Assembly (NCBI GenBank): GCA_964023205.1
Contig: OZ026834.1
Coordinates: 31,720,756-31,784,755 of the forward strand
DNA: 64,000 nt
Source of the DNA: Lutraria lutraria
Taxonomy: Eukaryota; Mollusca; Bivalvia; Venerida; Mactridae
Direction of reading: 5' to 3'
The position numbers were made by a program, and so were the translations under genes. Shown one piece after another: positions 10,709 through 23,130 of this stretch; within the stretch, counting starts at the first letter, position 1, and every line of letters starts with the position of its first letter. The notes below the pieces were generated by a model. The model was not told the DNA's origin. It made no database searches and saw only the letters and a list, made by a program, of their open reading frames with translations.

Positions 10709-13700
10709 ATGTCAGGAGAAGCGGCTACGGGAGACGTACCTGTGGAAAAAGTGACAAACATGTCTGTAGAAGAGGAAGAGGATTTTGTTGATCCCTGGAA
10801 CGTGGTCAGCAAATCAGCCACCGGCATTGATTATGATAAATTGATAAGTACGTTTTGTCAGCTTTTGTGCATATGATCTAAGGTAATCAAATGGAAGTTC
10901 TTTGATAAGGCTCGATTAATAGCTATGTGTTCCAAGCTAGATCACTTTACAAACACTTTATAGTCAGTAAATTAATGTGTATATATATAATTTAGAAATG
11001 ATTATTTCTAGATTTTTATAGATATACAGTATAGTCATTAATGTCAGTCATCTTGTATATATGTAGCAGTGTGGTATGTATTAGTATTTGTGTAAATAAA
11101 ATGCGACACCCTCAGGCTCTTCACCCTAGTAGTACTAAGGCCTAGTAGGTCTAACTCGAGGATTCCAAGGCTAGTTGCACACTAGCCTAGTCGAAGGTAT
11201 TTGACGATGATGCATGCATTACATAGCAGTTCATTGTCAAAGTTAGTTGTTCATTACAAGCTTACAGGTAATTAAGCGACTGGAACTGAGTTGCGTTCAT
11301 TTTCCTATTAAAGTTTAAACCCAAAAATTTTTGCAACACTTGTGTACAGTGTGATGAATTTTACTAAAATCTATCAGCATATACCTTCAACTGGCGAAAG
11401 TTATTGAATATTCTGCAGATGACAGATGTTTCACTACTTACTTTCCAAATTTTCCTGGTTATGCTTTGGATTAAGACTGTAGTGTTCAGGAAACATGTGA
11501 AATGAACTGCTCCAATAGATGCTTGAATTATAAAAGCGTCTTTAGCTGTTGACTTTGAAAGAGGACAATTCCATCACTAAAATGGTCTACAAGACAAAAT
11601 GAAAAAGACCAATTTAGTTATAGTACCGAGAACTAACACTGGTCTTATCAGTCAGTGAAATTAAGGCTTAAAATATGGTTGCCTGAAACAGAAAATTTTA
11701 CCACTTTTCATTTGATTTGTTAATGAAAAGTTGGTTGTCCGAACCAAAATTATTTATTCAGCCATCCAGTCAGCCGATTTCATAAATTAATTCAGGAGGA
11801 CCATCCTTTCAGACCAAGCGGGACAGAGTCAAATAAAAAAGAGGCCGACACCATCAGAAACAGTCTAATTAGTTGGACTAGTTTCCTGATGTGGAGCTCA
11901 ATCCACAACCTTCTGCCTGCAAGTCAGATTCTCTATCAACTGAGCTTATTGAGCCGGATAATATCACAGCCATTTTACTTACAATTATTTTATATACCAT
12001 ACTGCTACACAAGCATGATATAAATGTTCATTTTTCTATCATCATCAATTTTTTAATTGCAAACTCAGCTTTGTAAACAAAAATGGTCGCGAATCAATGA
12101 TATCCGCGAACAGATGGTAGTCGACGATACATAGTTCCTACATCTACAATATTTACCTTCTTTTGCATGGCAAATTTCTTTTGCGCGTAATAGAAAAAAT
12201 CTGAAAATTGTTTATTAAACAACTCATTTTATAAAAGTTAACTTAATCATGAAGTCGTTAATGCCATAAGCACATCAGGTTTAAGAAAATGCAGTTGTCA
12301 CATATGAATATCCTATATTTAGAATTATTGAAACAAAACTATAAATATCCTCTATCAATGCCAAGCAAGATGTGTGTCGTTTGTAATTTTCATGAATAGC
12401 CAAAGAATGTTTCTATTGAACAACAAAAACATTTTCTTTTTTACTTTTTAGAACGGTTTGGAAGCCAAAAGGTTGACGATGAGTTGATCCAGAGAATGGA
12501 AAAAGTTACGGGAAAGCCAGTCCACCATCTTCTTCGTAGAGGAATCTTCTTTTCACAGAGGTATATTCTAGTACACATGAAGAGATTATTTTAAGTTCAA
12601 AATCATGTGTAACTTGTTAATGAGAAGGATGACCAGTCTACGATGAACAGTCTGTAACATGAAAAGTATTCTAGAATTGAGTTTGGTATACAAATCCTTG
12701 ATAAGGATCATAATTTCAGAAACTTCAACAATTCTTTAAATTCAATTTTTTTTCTTAATCTTTGAGTCTTGGACGCATCACTTTTTTCTGCTGAAACAAT
12801 ATCTTATAATGTATCCTGCATATTCTATTGGTATGCAATAAGGTAATGAAAAATCCTTTTCTGCCTTAATTTTGTGGATAACTTTTTTTTACAGAGATAT
12901 GCACCATATACTTAACTTGTATGAGCAGAAGAAGCCATTTTTCTTGTATACTGGAAGAGGGCCTTCATCTGAAGCTATGCATTTAGGTCATCTTATTCCA
13001 TTCATCTTTACCAAGTAAGTAGAAACATAGCATTTGTCAAGTAGAGCCAGCCTCTTTCAGACTGAATAAATACTTCCGAATTTGTCTTTAATATATTGCT
13101 ACATTACTGACTTACTGATTTTTCCTGTCACAATTTGCTTTAAATCAACATAGTTATTGAACTTGTATCTATCATCTAAGTAGAGTGAAAAGTAACTTAG
13201 GGACTAAATTCTTTTTTGAGTGAAAAAAATGCTCTTTTAGAATTTTGAGTCCAAAATCAGTTTGTATATGACACATGGAGAAGACAAAATAGGGACTTAT
13301 AAGATATGTCATTTAAGCAAAATGGTGATTTGAGTGATACTGTTATAGTGAGTTTCATCAGTATGAGAGATCATAAATTGGACCCATTGATACATTACTC
13401 ATTATCATGTGTTTGTAATAGTTTTTTCAGTATGGTGCTTGTTTTTTAGATGGTTGCAGGAAACATTTGACGTACCTCTAGTGATACAGTTGACTGATGA
13501 TGAAAAGTTTCTATGGAAAGATTTAAAGCTGGAAGAATGTGAAAGACTTGCTGCTCAGAACACCAAGGACATTATAGCTTTAGGTTTTGATGTCAATAAA
13601 ACGTTTATCTTCAGTGATTTACAATACATTGGGTAATATTACAGGGATTTTTTATCTTATATAATAGGGAGCGGTATATCGACTCATTTCCAATCCTTAC

Positions 13701-16700
13701 AATTTTTTTTCCAGTTATGAAAAAACATTCCCAAAATGAAAGTAAATGTACTACTGAAATATTCAAACATTATGAACAAGATTTTTGATGGTATTCAATT
13801 AGCATAGTTCATTATTCTGTGATGTTAACAAATAAAAAATAAATTGATGTTTAAACATTGTTAAATGACTGACTTCCATTCCTTTATCCACATATTAGTG
13901 ATATACATAGTCAGGATAATACAAGACTGTATCAGTATGAATGATTTAAGTGCTAAGTGATACAGTCAGTACAGGTACCTTTACCAAAATGTGGAAAATA
14001 TCCCTGTATTTACTCTTCACCCTTGAGAATACTGTTATTTGTTTTCTTAGTGATATTGATCATAATTAAATCTCACGTTAAATTTGAACTCTCATATATT
14101 ATCTAGTGTAATGATAGATAATATAATTTATTTTGTAGTTTTTATTTCTTCTCTCTATTGCAAAGTTTAAGAAGAGGAGAATGTAGCCAATTACCACATA
14201 TGCATTAAAAATGTGTATTTGTAAAAATTTATGTGTAAGTCCAGCAAGTTTTCTCTAATTTCAGGTCGTGTCCAGAATTTTACAAGAATATGATTAGAAT
14301 ACAAAAGTTAGTCACATTTAACCAAGTAAAGGGTATATTTGGGTTTGGAGATAGTACTTGTATAGGAAAGATCAGTTTTCCCGCCATACAAGCGGCTCCC
14401 AGCTTCAGTTCTTCCTTTCCTAAAATATTTAATGGGAAAAAGGATGTGCCATGTTTGATCCCATGTGCAATAGATCAGGTACGTTACCATGACAACAGAG
14501 TTTTGTTGTTGTTGTTGTATCTTTCAGGTATGATCATAGCAGGCTTGCAGGGAAAGCCTAAAATATAGATACACTGTATAATCATGATGTATGTGTTTTG
14601 GTCCATGTGGCCATTTCATGGTTTGATACACCATTATACATCATCTTTTCTGCTGTGCTAGCCCCTATGTTTGAGTTTGATTAAGATTGGTAAATTTGGA
14701 TTCTTTATACTAGATAATTTGTACATTATAACAAATTTCAGTTGACACTATACCATTTTTTAAAATTTTGAATATACATGTACATGTATTTTTTTAAGAC
14801 TGCTTAGTTTATTTTGCTAAATAGAGCTCAGTTGATGTATTTTATTTACTTGTTTTAAGTATAAATGGCTCTTTTATATGTTTCAGGACCCTTATTTTAG
14901 AATGACAAGGGATGTGGCTCCTAGAATGGGTTGTGTGAAACCTGCACTGCTTCACTCCACATTTTTCCCAGCTCTACAAGGGGCCCAGAGTAAGATGAGT
15001 GCTAGTGACCCTAATTCATCAATATTCCTGACTGATACAGACAAACAAATAAAGACCAAGGTATTGATAAAGCTTTTTCTGGGGTTTAACCTCACACCAA
15101 CAGCCTGGGTCATTTTCCAAATTATTAGCAAATCATTATGAAGTAATTACAAACATTCACCCGAAGGTTTGGGAAAGTTCCACATGTTTTAGGTACGATA
15201 TAACCTTAATATAAAGACTATCTAGGGTTCATATAAAAGCATTGATCTCATCAAGTTGAAATGTAGTGGAAATACTGTGGAATCATTAATTTTCGTTGGG
15301 GATTTAATTTCGTGGATTTCGTGGGTCGGCTCATCCACAAAATCAAATCCCCACAAATTGGAATGCAGAGATAAGATTTTTTTCAGAAATCAAAATCCAT
15401 GAATTTATGTCCACACAAAATAGCCATTTTAGTAAAAACCATGAAAATTGAAACCAATGAAAATAAATAAAAATACAGTATTTCAAACACTCAAAAGATC
15501 AGTGGTCATTATATTGAAGTGGTTGTGTTTACTTTATTATGATGTAAAATGCACTATTTCTACATAGGTCAACAAATATGCCTTTTCTGGAGGTGGCACT
15601 ACTACTGAAGAGCATCGAGAGAAGGGAGGTAACTGTGAAGTTGATGTCTCATACCAATACCTGACCTTCTTCATGGAGGATGATGATAGACTAGCTCAGA
15701 TTAAAAAGGTGAAATTTTCAACTAGCACTAGCAGATTCAAGGAGGGGGGGGGGGGGGGGGGGGGTGCATCTTGTGCATGCCCCCACTCACCTAAAAATCC
15801 TGGACCATAGATAGAAATGAAATATCATTCATATATGACTGAAATAATGTTGAAAATGGCATTAAATATAATGAAATAAATTCTTATTGGTCATGTTTTT
15901 TAGCTGTCGTCAAATAATATTTCTGAAACCTCTGGGTCCATTTTAATCAAACTACTCAGGATTGAACCTAAGATTGTGCTGTTTGGTAGGGAGCATTGTA
16001 TATATTCAATTAGGAATGATTCGTTTACCAAATTGTCAATGCATCATGTCATTCAGGTGAACGTTGTATAGGGTAACTCTTGCTTGTAATTGCCAAAAGT
16101 GGAAAATTTGACTAGGCATAATGCACTTTGTATTTATAACATGCTATCAATCATTTAAAAAATATTTGATGACCAATTTGAAATGTGCTGCACTTATTTA
16201 TTCAGACTGAATTATGTGAACAAACTCCTTATGTTATCAAGAGGTCAAATTTTATGATGATTGGACATCAGGAGATTTAGCTCACCTGTTCATAGTCTAG
16301 TGATTACCCTGTCTGTCATTGTGTGTTCAGTATCTATGTTGTTAGCAGTTGTTTCAAATGAAATCTCTGAACCAATTTCAAACAAATTTTCACAGGAATG
16401 ATCCTTTTATGGTCCACAACCGAGATTTTACAAATGTTGCCCCTGGGGTCAAAATTGGCCTCGCCCCTGGGTACTCTTGTGTTGTTTATTGAACCGAGTT
16501 GTGGTTCTTACAGTTATATAGAATAGTTGTGATTTTTAAAAAAATAATAAATGAGTATACAATACAATATATATTCATCCATTTAATCAAAGTACCGGTA
16601 TGGCTTTACAATACATCATATGAAAAATTGGAAAATTGCAGACCACTTCAAGAGAAGTTCATGTCCTCTCTTTATGATAAAATCTACAAATATATACATA

Positions 16701-19700
16701 ATTCCACTTTCAAAATCTTTGTAATAGAGTAAATGATATTACCTCAATTCAACCGTTAGTCAAATATTAGCAAGTTGATTTTAAATTTCTAGATTATTAT
16801 AAGTCTTTGTCAAGCAAAAAACATTCATTGATGATTGTCTCATTTTCATATTTCCTTTAGGAATGTCATCAGTAATGTAGAATACATTAATTGCATATTT
16901 TTGCATTCATATTTGATTTCAAAACATGATTTGGTAGAAGAAATTCATTCTCATACGAGGAAAGTATATTTGATGGTCAACTACGCATGAATTTCCTTGC
17001 CTCATGAAGATGTCATTGAGTTGTGAGAAATGAACATGATTTTGGTCATATATTTCAATATGCTCACAATTATACAGATTTTGTTGAATAATTCCTCGAT
17101 TATTACGATTGTCCGTTACTTTCCAAAGTAAATATTGTTGGTACAGAACCATTTTGCTGTGGAAGTTAAAGTTTTTCATATATTGTTGGTCTTGTTTACT
17201 TTTCATCAATGCCTTTTCTGTGTGGTGATTCATTAGATTTTCTACCCATTGTGGTGGATTGTATTTTGGAGAAGTTGAAATATCATAGTAAGCTATGTAG
17301 AAGTAATTTGGCTCAAAATCTTTTGTAAACAATCGGATACGATCTTCTTCTTCTACATAAACTAGAATGAATTCATTCCCATACTCATATTCTTTACAAT
17401 ATCTGAGGTAGTTCTGTTTACCATTCTTGTTTACTTTAACAATCCTGTTAAGCATTAAGCTTCCCTCTGTTTGGTGATATGGTATGAATTTATTGCGATT
17501 AGCCTTATCTGATGCTTCATTATATGTTGTTTTGTTTTTGTCCTTGGTTGCTGCTGTTTGTGTCTTATTCTTTGACTTTATTTTGTCCTCTTTTTGAACT
17601 CCTGCAGTCTTAGATGCTGTGCTGGGCTCCTCACCAGTGTTTTCTTTCATGGGTAATTGCTCCTTAGTAGCTTCTTTTTCATTTGTCTTACGAATATCTA
17701 GACTTACATCTTTGATATTGTTTGTCGTATCTTCCTCATCATTTTCATGATTAAGATCATCAGGTTTGTCAGCTTTTTCACTTATACTTTCATCCTTTGT
17801 AAGATCTATTATAGAAAGGTTGTCGTCTGTTTCTCTTTCTTCATAACTATCGTTAATGATGCATACACCTTCTTGTATCACAAAATAATCCTTTTTCTCA
17901 GTTTTTATGGAGAAATTATGTTTAAATGTCTCTGAACTGAATTCTGATTTAGTGTTGGTTCCTTTTCCCATAAAAATTGCATTGTCAGCGTATGGATCCA
18001 GTTCCATGCAGTGAAACATTCTACTGGTACCTGGCTCTGTTTTAATTTTTTCGAGATCACATTCTGTTTTTGAATCCTGATCGACATCAACTGGCTTGAT
18101 ACAAGCACTTTTTTCTTCTTTAATTTTTTCTGGCATCATATTCTTATGTTTTCCAACTGTTGCCTGAGACTTGGAACCTGTATGTGCAGTAGATTGATGA
18201 ATATGAAGTCATTTAAAACATTTATTTTTCTTGGGTTTTAGTTAACACTGTTTTCAACAATTTTTCAGTTGAATACGGTGACCAATTCACCTAACAAGTT
18301 TACCAGCACTGTATTCTAATGGGTCCTAACTTACCCTTCCACTAGGAACCAGCAACTTCTCCACATGTGAAGGAAAATTGACATTATTGTCAAATTTTCT
18401 TGGAAGGGTATGACCTGCCACAGTTGCACCCCTTAGTTGCAAATTTTCAGTGCATGTTACAGTATAATCCTTACAAAATACTGTATCATGTATGTGCGTC
18501 ATTTAATTTCAAAAACATTTATTATTAATCATTTGGCTGTAATAACTATTTTTCAGTAAAATGTTATTAAACAAAAACTGAATTAAATGATGGGATTGCA
18601 TAGTTATTAAGACTAAAGCATTAAGCATGATTGAAATAGATTGTATGGTATATTAAATGCAGCATAAGATAAGTAAGTGGAAAATATGAATTTTAACGAA
18701 CCTGTTTTGGTTGTCATGGTGATGATTTCTATTTGGTAGTTCTTGAATTCTTGTGAACAGATTCTAAATTTCTGTCTGTAATAGATGAAGAAACAAAAGA
18801 TTATTCCTATAGTTAAAAAAAATATATCAAGTGCAGTAAAACCTGTGAACAAGCGCTATACCTAGGATAGACGGAAATGTGGCTTTTATAGACAAGTTGC
18901 CTTTATTAAGAGTTCATTTTCAAATAATCAGTAATGTTTTTTTAAAAGAATGGCCTTTACTCACAGAGTGGCCTATATTCGGGGTGGCAGTTCATCATTA
19001 CATCAAATATAAACATAAAAAGAATTTCAATAAAATATTTTTATTAAAAAAATGTTGAATCTTAAACTTATAGAGAAATTGAAATTTCTCAATGTCATTA
19101 TTTTATCTTTTCTAATCTGACGAAGCACTGTATCGACAATCATTGCAGATTGTTCTCTGAACACCAGTACAAGTTAGTGTCTATATACATAATAACTTTA
19201 AAATTCATTTTTGATATCACTTGAGAATTCTAGTTGATTTGATTTAATAACTTAAAAAAATACAAACAAATTACTATCACTGCAATAATTCAATTACAAG
19301 TCCTCTTATAAATATGTATAGAATATCAAAAGGTGTTTTCACGTCATGCGCATCTAAATAACTTGTGTTTTAAAGCTTATTAAGGATACATACGAAAGAT
19401 AATGTATCGTCAATATTTAGTTTATTACAGGTTTATTTTTAAGGTAATTCTTCCTTCTAGAATTCAAAACATGAACTAATTTAAGTTTCTACTAAATGTA
19501 ATTAGTCCAAATATTATGTACCATGTATTGCCAAAACCAAAATGAACCTAATCTATCTGTCATTAATAGCAAAACCAGTGTTGATTCAGAGTTCTGCGGT
19601 GGTATTCACGAAAGATCTTAAGGATAAAATTTTCCTTAAGGTTGAAGTTTTTCCTTAAGTTTCAAGAGATTTTCATTAAATCTGAAATAAATCTTAAGCG

Positions 19701-22700
19701 GTATTCACGAAACATTTTAACTTGCGATTTTTTCCTTAAATTTTAAGTATACCAAATTTCATAGGCGTGTTTAGAAATCACATATAATGTCAAATTCAGG
19801 CAGTACCGGTATGTATTCACATTTGGTTTCTTCATAGTTTGAACATAATTATTGCGTCTGTCAAAAATTTGTATCATCGATGTTATCCTTTTAGAGTGAA
19901 CTTTACTGCTTCCATCAAAGTGAGTACTCATCTACAGATGGAAGATGTATACAGCAAAACATTCATGCATTAATGCTTTTAAGTCATTGAATGTCAAGGA
20001 AAATGACACAAACAGTACCTATCTTGGTTCAAATATAGACAACTGTACAAAACTTTAAAAATGAAGGCATTAAGCCCATGATAGTTAATTACCGGTACAC
20101 ATACGTGTATGCAAAGTTCATGTAATACAATTAAGGCAAATACTAAAAGTATAAAGATAATTCCAATATAAATGTAACACAATATTGCATGATGCATTAC
20201 AATGAAATTAACTCGACATTTAATCAAATTTTCTAACTGTCTTTAAGTCTTAGTAATTAGAAATTATTGTTACAAAGCTAATGGAGGGAGTATTTAATAT
20301 GAATTGTCCCACAAAATATTTGCTACAGTGGACATATCTATGATAATTTAATTTGAATTACATAAATTCTCTAAAACTTGATCTCTTAATTTAAAGCTTT
20401 TGAATATATAAGCTGACGATTATTTTAACTTAATGTAAAAAATCCTTAGCTTCAAGATATTAGCATTATGTCTTTAATACAATTCATAAGTCATTGATTG
20501 TAATTTATGTTTAAAAGATGAAGTTTTATCATAATATTCTAAGTGTAACACCATAGAAATAGAAAAGTCCATGTTTATTTAATTTCAAGAGGAAACTACT
20601 TAATACTGGTCAAAATATCAAGATTAGGTTAGAAAATTGGAATAATATTTATCAATAACTTACAACCTTGAAAATAATTGCTGTTATGAAAATATGAAAA
20701 ACACCAAACTGTACCCCTCACTTACGCTTATTTGTCCTAATATATTAATTTAGGCTCATTTCTAGTGGTAACAGCTTAATCTGGGAGGTAGCTTACTATA
20801 GGCCGTGGAGGCCGCGGCCTATACACTATGATTTAAACTTTTAAACATTTAAAGTGCCAAGCTCCGCTCCTGTTAATACATTAAATTTCTCAATGTTTGT
20901 GATTTCATGCTTTGTATAAACAATACTTGTCATGTTTGGAAATCATTCATTTATTCATTGTCTATTCATGACTTTCACGAGCAATGAGTCATTGATTGAA
21001 CATGAGTGATTTTCTTCTTTGCCTTGCTCATATTTACAACGATTTGTGATTTCCAGTCTATTTTTAGTATCAAAACGAGTGTAAGAATTTCCTAAGGTAA
21101 AATTGAAATTTCCCTTAAGGTTGAGGATGTCCTTAGATAAGGAAATCCTTAACTTATGCTGAGGAAAATTTTAGGGATAAAAAATTATTTATCCCTGGTT
21201 GAGGAAAATATGTAAAGGATAAGGAATTTCTTAAGGTAAAACTTGAGATTCTTCGTGAATACCACCCCCGAAAGTACTCATTTGAGTTGAACTTACTGCG
21301 GGAGGTTTCTAGTTTTGTCCTCAAAGATAAATGGAAACATTTTCATGGCAGATGTAGATAACGGAAGTAATATTCAGGTCTGCATAAAAAAATCATGTAC
21401 GAGTGATGGCCTAGTGGAGTTAAAAAAATTCAACTCACAAAAATGAGAAATACAGCAATACTTACATGGTTATGTGTCCAATCTATGAGAGATTTATGGT
21501 AGTCATGTATCCTATGTACTGACGTGTAAAGACTGACTCAAAAACCTCCTTTCCCTATTCAAGTTAATTCTTGTTTAAATGTGTGTGATTTTAAATACTC
21601 AGTTGAAGTCACAGTCCATAACTGACCAACTGTCTATAATTGGTATGTGATTGTACTATAAACTTGGTAAAATTTGTGCATTATTATTTTAGTGATTGAA
21701 TTTGTGTCTATGTTGAAATTTTTTGTTTGTCTCTGGTTACCTTTTAGCTTTCAACAAGCTTTCAAGAGCCTAAAAAACTTACCTTCCATATATTTTAATG
21801 AGCATCTAACCAGAAACAAACTTTGTTTATGCCTTATGAATTTCATCATTATATGTTGTTGTTTTACATGATTTAATTGTTATTACTGATGGAGCAATCC
21901 ACAGTCATAAACCTAGATTATAGTAAAACGGCAATTTAGTGAAGCAGTATATGTTGTTGGAGAAGTTTTATAAAACTATGATGCTATTTGCCTATAAAAG
22001 TTACAAAGTGAAAAAAGTGAAATTAATTTTCCTTTCAAATATATTTATCTCAAATTGTTCTGATTTTATGGTATATCTTGACCATTGTAATGTATTGCAT
22101 GAATTTCATGTGCTATTTATTTACTGAGTAGTGAGAAGATTGTTTGTATAATAATGTTATCATGTGAACCTGTAGCATATCACATAATTATTAAATTTTG
22201 CTTCTATTTCAAAATTGGTTTTGCTCTTTACAAGATGGTTAATTCATCAGGTTATTGTGGTGAGCACTATTACATTAAGGGCCATCATGACTATCTTGAT
22301 TTTACTGATTATTATACATGATGTGTTGGGCATGAATATGAAACATGAAATTCATGTCTATATAGATGCAGTATCTTTATAGTAAGACCACCTGTCAGAC
22401 CAAAATAAAAGGTTGTAATATAGAGATGGTCTCTTTATCAGAGTTAGGATTATAGAGGTAACATTGGAATGAGGTATAAAAGTAAAGTAATCATTATACA
22501 GTAAAGTACTTTTACATTGAACTCAGTTATAGTGAAGAATTAGATACAGTGAAGTGTTTATTCCCCCCCCCCCCCCCCCTAATATGCCCTCCTATATTTC
22601 ATTGTTATGAATATTATGAAGTAATTATTCAGGCTATAACACTGTTCTACTGTAATGAAGTAATTAATGTCTCAAAGGATTCTGTATAACCATGCTCTGC

Positions 22701-22973
22701 TGTATTGAGGTCATTTTTATATTGAAGTGGTTTTACTGTATGTATCATTTTATGTTGATTTCACAATTAAGTTGTATTGTGGTGGAAATTCATATCATTA
22801 ATTTATTGTTGTAGGATTATACCAGCGGTGAATTACTGACTGGATACTTGAAGAAAGAACTGATAGAAATTATACAGAAGATCGTGGGAGAACATCGACA
22901 GAGACGAGCTCAAGTGACTGATGAAATGGTCCAACAATTCACAACTCCTAGAAAACTCAATTACCAATATTAA
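10709..22973 (+). CDS. WARS1: Cytoplasmic tryptophanyl-tRNA synthetase, 8 coding exons
   Basis: Coding exons are 10709-10847, 12452-12560, 12895-13014, 13450-13632, 14265-14478, 14887-15060, 15568-15708 and 22815-22973. All are GT-AG and join in frame to 412 codons plus TAA. This class I synthetase charges tRNA-Trp. Its HIGH-type motif is HLGH at residues 112-115, within [14 protein letters not shown]. The KMSKS-type motif is KMSAS at 291-295, in the vertebrate-like context [15 protein letters not shown]. Conserved blocks [35 protein letters not shown] and the tail [13 protein letters not shown] all support the eukaryotic cytosolic form. The start follows only ~45 residues of acidic sequence before DYDKLI, so the N-terminal WHEP domain of vertebrate WARS1 is absent from this model. 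The last intron (15709-22814) is far larger than the others and holds an antisense gene. Confidence 0.95.
12125..12165. repeat. Solo TIR end of the 43.6-kb MITE family
   Basis: The sequence ACATAGTTCCTACATCTACA and the following AATATTTACC match the terminal repeat of the element at 43612-43966. The following ~250 bp share scattered blocks with that element's interior (AACTTCATGAT / AATCATGAAGT, CATATGAATATCC), so this is probably a decayed or truncated copy. It lies in WARS1 intron 1. Confidence 0.55.
15269..15484. mobile_element. Small TIR MITE in WARS1 intron
   Basis: A 216-bp stretch has GAAATACTGT at one edge and its exact complement ACAGTATTTC at the other. Inside are further complementary blocks (ATTAATTTTCGTTGG versus CCAATGAAAATAAAT) and an internal fold with ATCCACAAAATCAAATCCCC. 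It has no coding capacity. It reads as a palindromic MITE between WARS1 exons 6 and 7. Confidence 0.6.
15742..15764. repeat. Poly-G tract (>20 bp)
   Basis: An uninterrupted run of more than twenty G follows GGA just downstream of WARS1 exon 7 in the large intron. Such runs are prone to slippage and assembly error, so its exact length should not be trusted. G-rich strands like this can form quadruplexes. Confidence 0.8.
16919..18717 (-). CDS. Uncharacterised two-exon gene nested antisense in WARS1 intron
   Basis: I do not recognise the family. Exon 1 (18702-18717) encodes only MTTKT plus one base, starting at an ATG in a strong CACCATGA context. Exon 2 is 16919-18177, and the GT-AG join is in frame, giving 424 residues. 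Residues 1-230 are charged, Lys/Glu/Ser/Thr-rich and probably disordered. Three psi-K-x-E sites occur (IKEE near Lys25, IKTE near Lys51 and Lys97), followed by a hydrophobic-then-acidic SIIDLTKDE at 127-135 that looks like a SUMO-interaction motif. Residues ~235-424 have a folded composition, rich in Tyr, Phe, Asn and Trp ([34 protein letters not shown]). No zinc-finger, kinase or transposase signature is visible. A nuclear, SUMO-linked role is inference. An upstream in-frame ATG at 18852 would add a hydrophobic segment, but I think that stretch is 5' UTR. Confidence 0.65.
18840..18990. mobile_element. 'ggccttta' MITE copy near 5' end of nested gene
   Basis: The copy begins AAAACCTGTGAACAAG and includes GAATGGCCTTTACTCACAGA and GTGGCCTATATTCGGGGTGG, matching the family at 42636-42812 and elsewhere. 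It lies immediately upstream of the probable 5' UTR of the antisense orphan gene, so it could contribute to that gene's promoter. Confidence 0.6.
19598..21266. mobile_element. 1.67-kb fold-back / TIR transposon in WARS1 intron
   Basis: The left end is GGTGGTATTCACGAAAGATC and the right end is the inverted TTCTTCGTGAATACCACC. Just inside each end are multiple copies of CCTTAAG/CTTAAGG blocks, and a second GCGGTATTCACGAAAC lies at about 19698. The interior has no convincing ORF, so it would depend on a partner transposase. I could not confirm a target-site duplication. The long, internally repetitive termini resemble Foldback-type elements; this class is tentative. Confidence 0.6.
21270..21455 (+). 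repeat. Dispersed repeat R1, copy 1
   Basis: This block contains GAGTTGAACTTA, GGAGGTTTCTA, GGCAGATGTAGATAACGGAA, GGTCTGCA and GAGTGATGGCCT in that order. The same blocks recur in the same order at 24798-25000 in the same orientation. No coding potential is seen. Confidence 0.7.
22563..22579. repeat. Poly-C tract
   Basis: A run of about 17 C lies in the last WARS1 intron, about 240 bp upstream of the final exon. It sits inside a degraded TIR-element region with ACAGTAAA- and GTTTTACTGTA-type edges (about 22495-22740). Length is uncertain because such tracts sequence poorly. Confidence 0.75.
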
Positions 22974-23124
22974 TGAACAGTTATAAACTTATAATTTAAT
23001 CAATGTATTGTGCTATTTATTAACAAAAATGACCCAATCTCTACAGTTATAATACATTGTATTACAATGTACATCAGTGTTTTGTGTTATCTAATTAATG
23101 TAGCTAGGTTTGAAATACCAAATT

Positions 23125-23130
23125 AATAAA
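23125..23130 (+). terminator. Candidate WARS1 polyadenylation signal
   Basis: AATAAA lies about 150 bp after the WARS1 stop codon. A second AATAAA at 24098-24103 would give a much longer 3' UTR. Either could be used; transcript ends would decide. Confidence 0.35.

Noticed and set aside
18613..18852. Open frame with a hydrophobic, membrane-like segment upstream of the nested gene
   Set aside because: It overlaps the tail of a MITE and contains the strong-context ATG (18715-18717) that I chose instead. Its hydrophobicity comes from T-rich intronic-type sequence, so I treat it as 5' UTR or intron.
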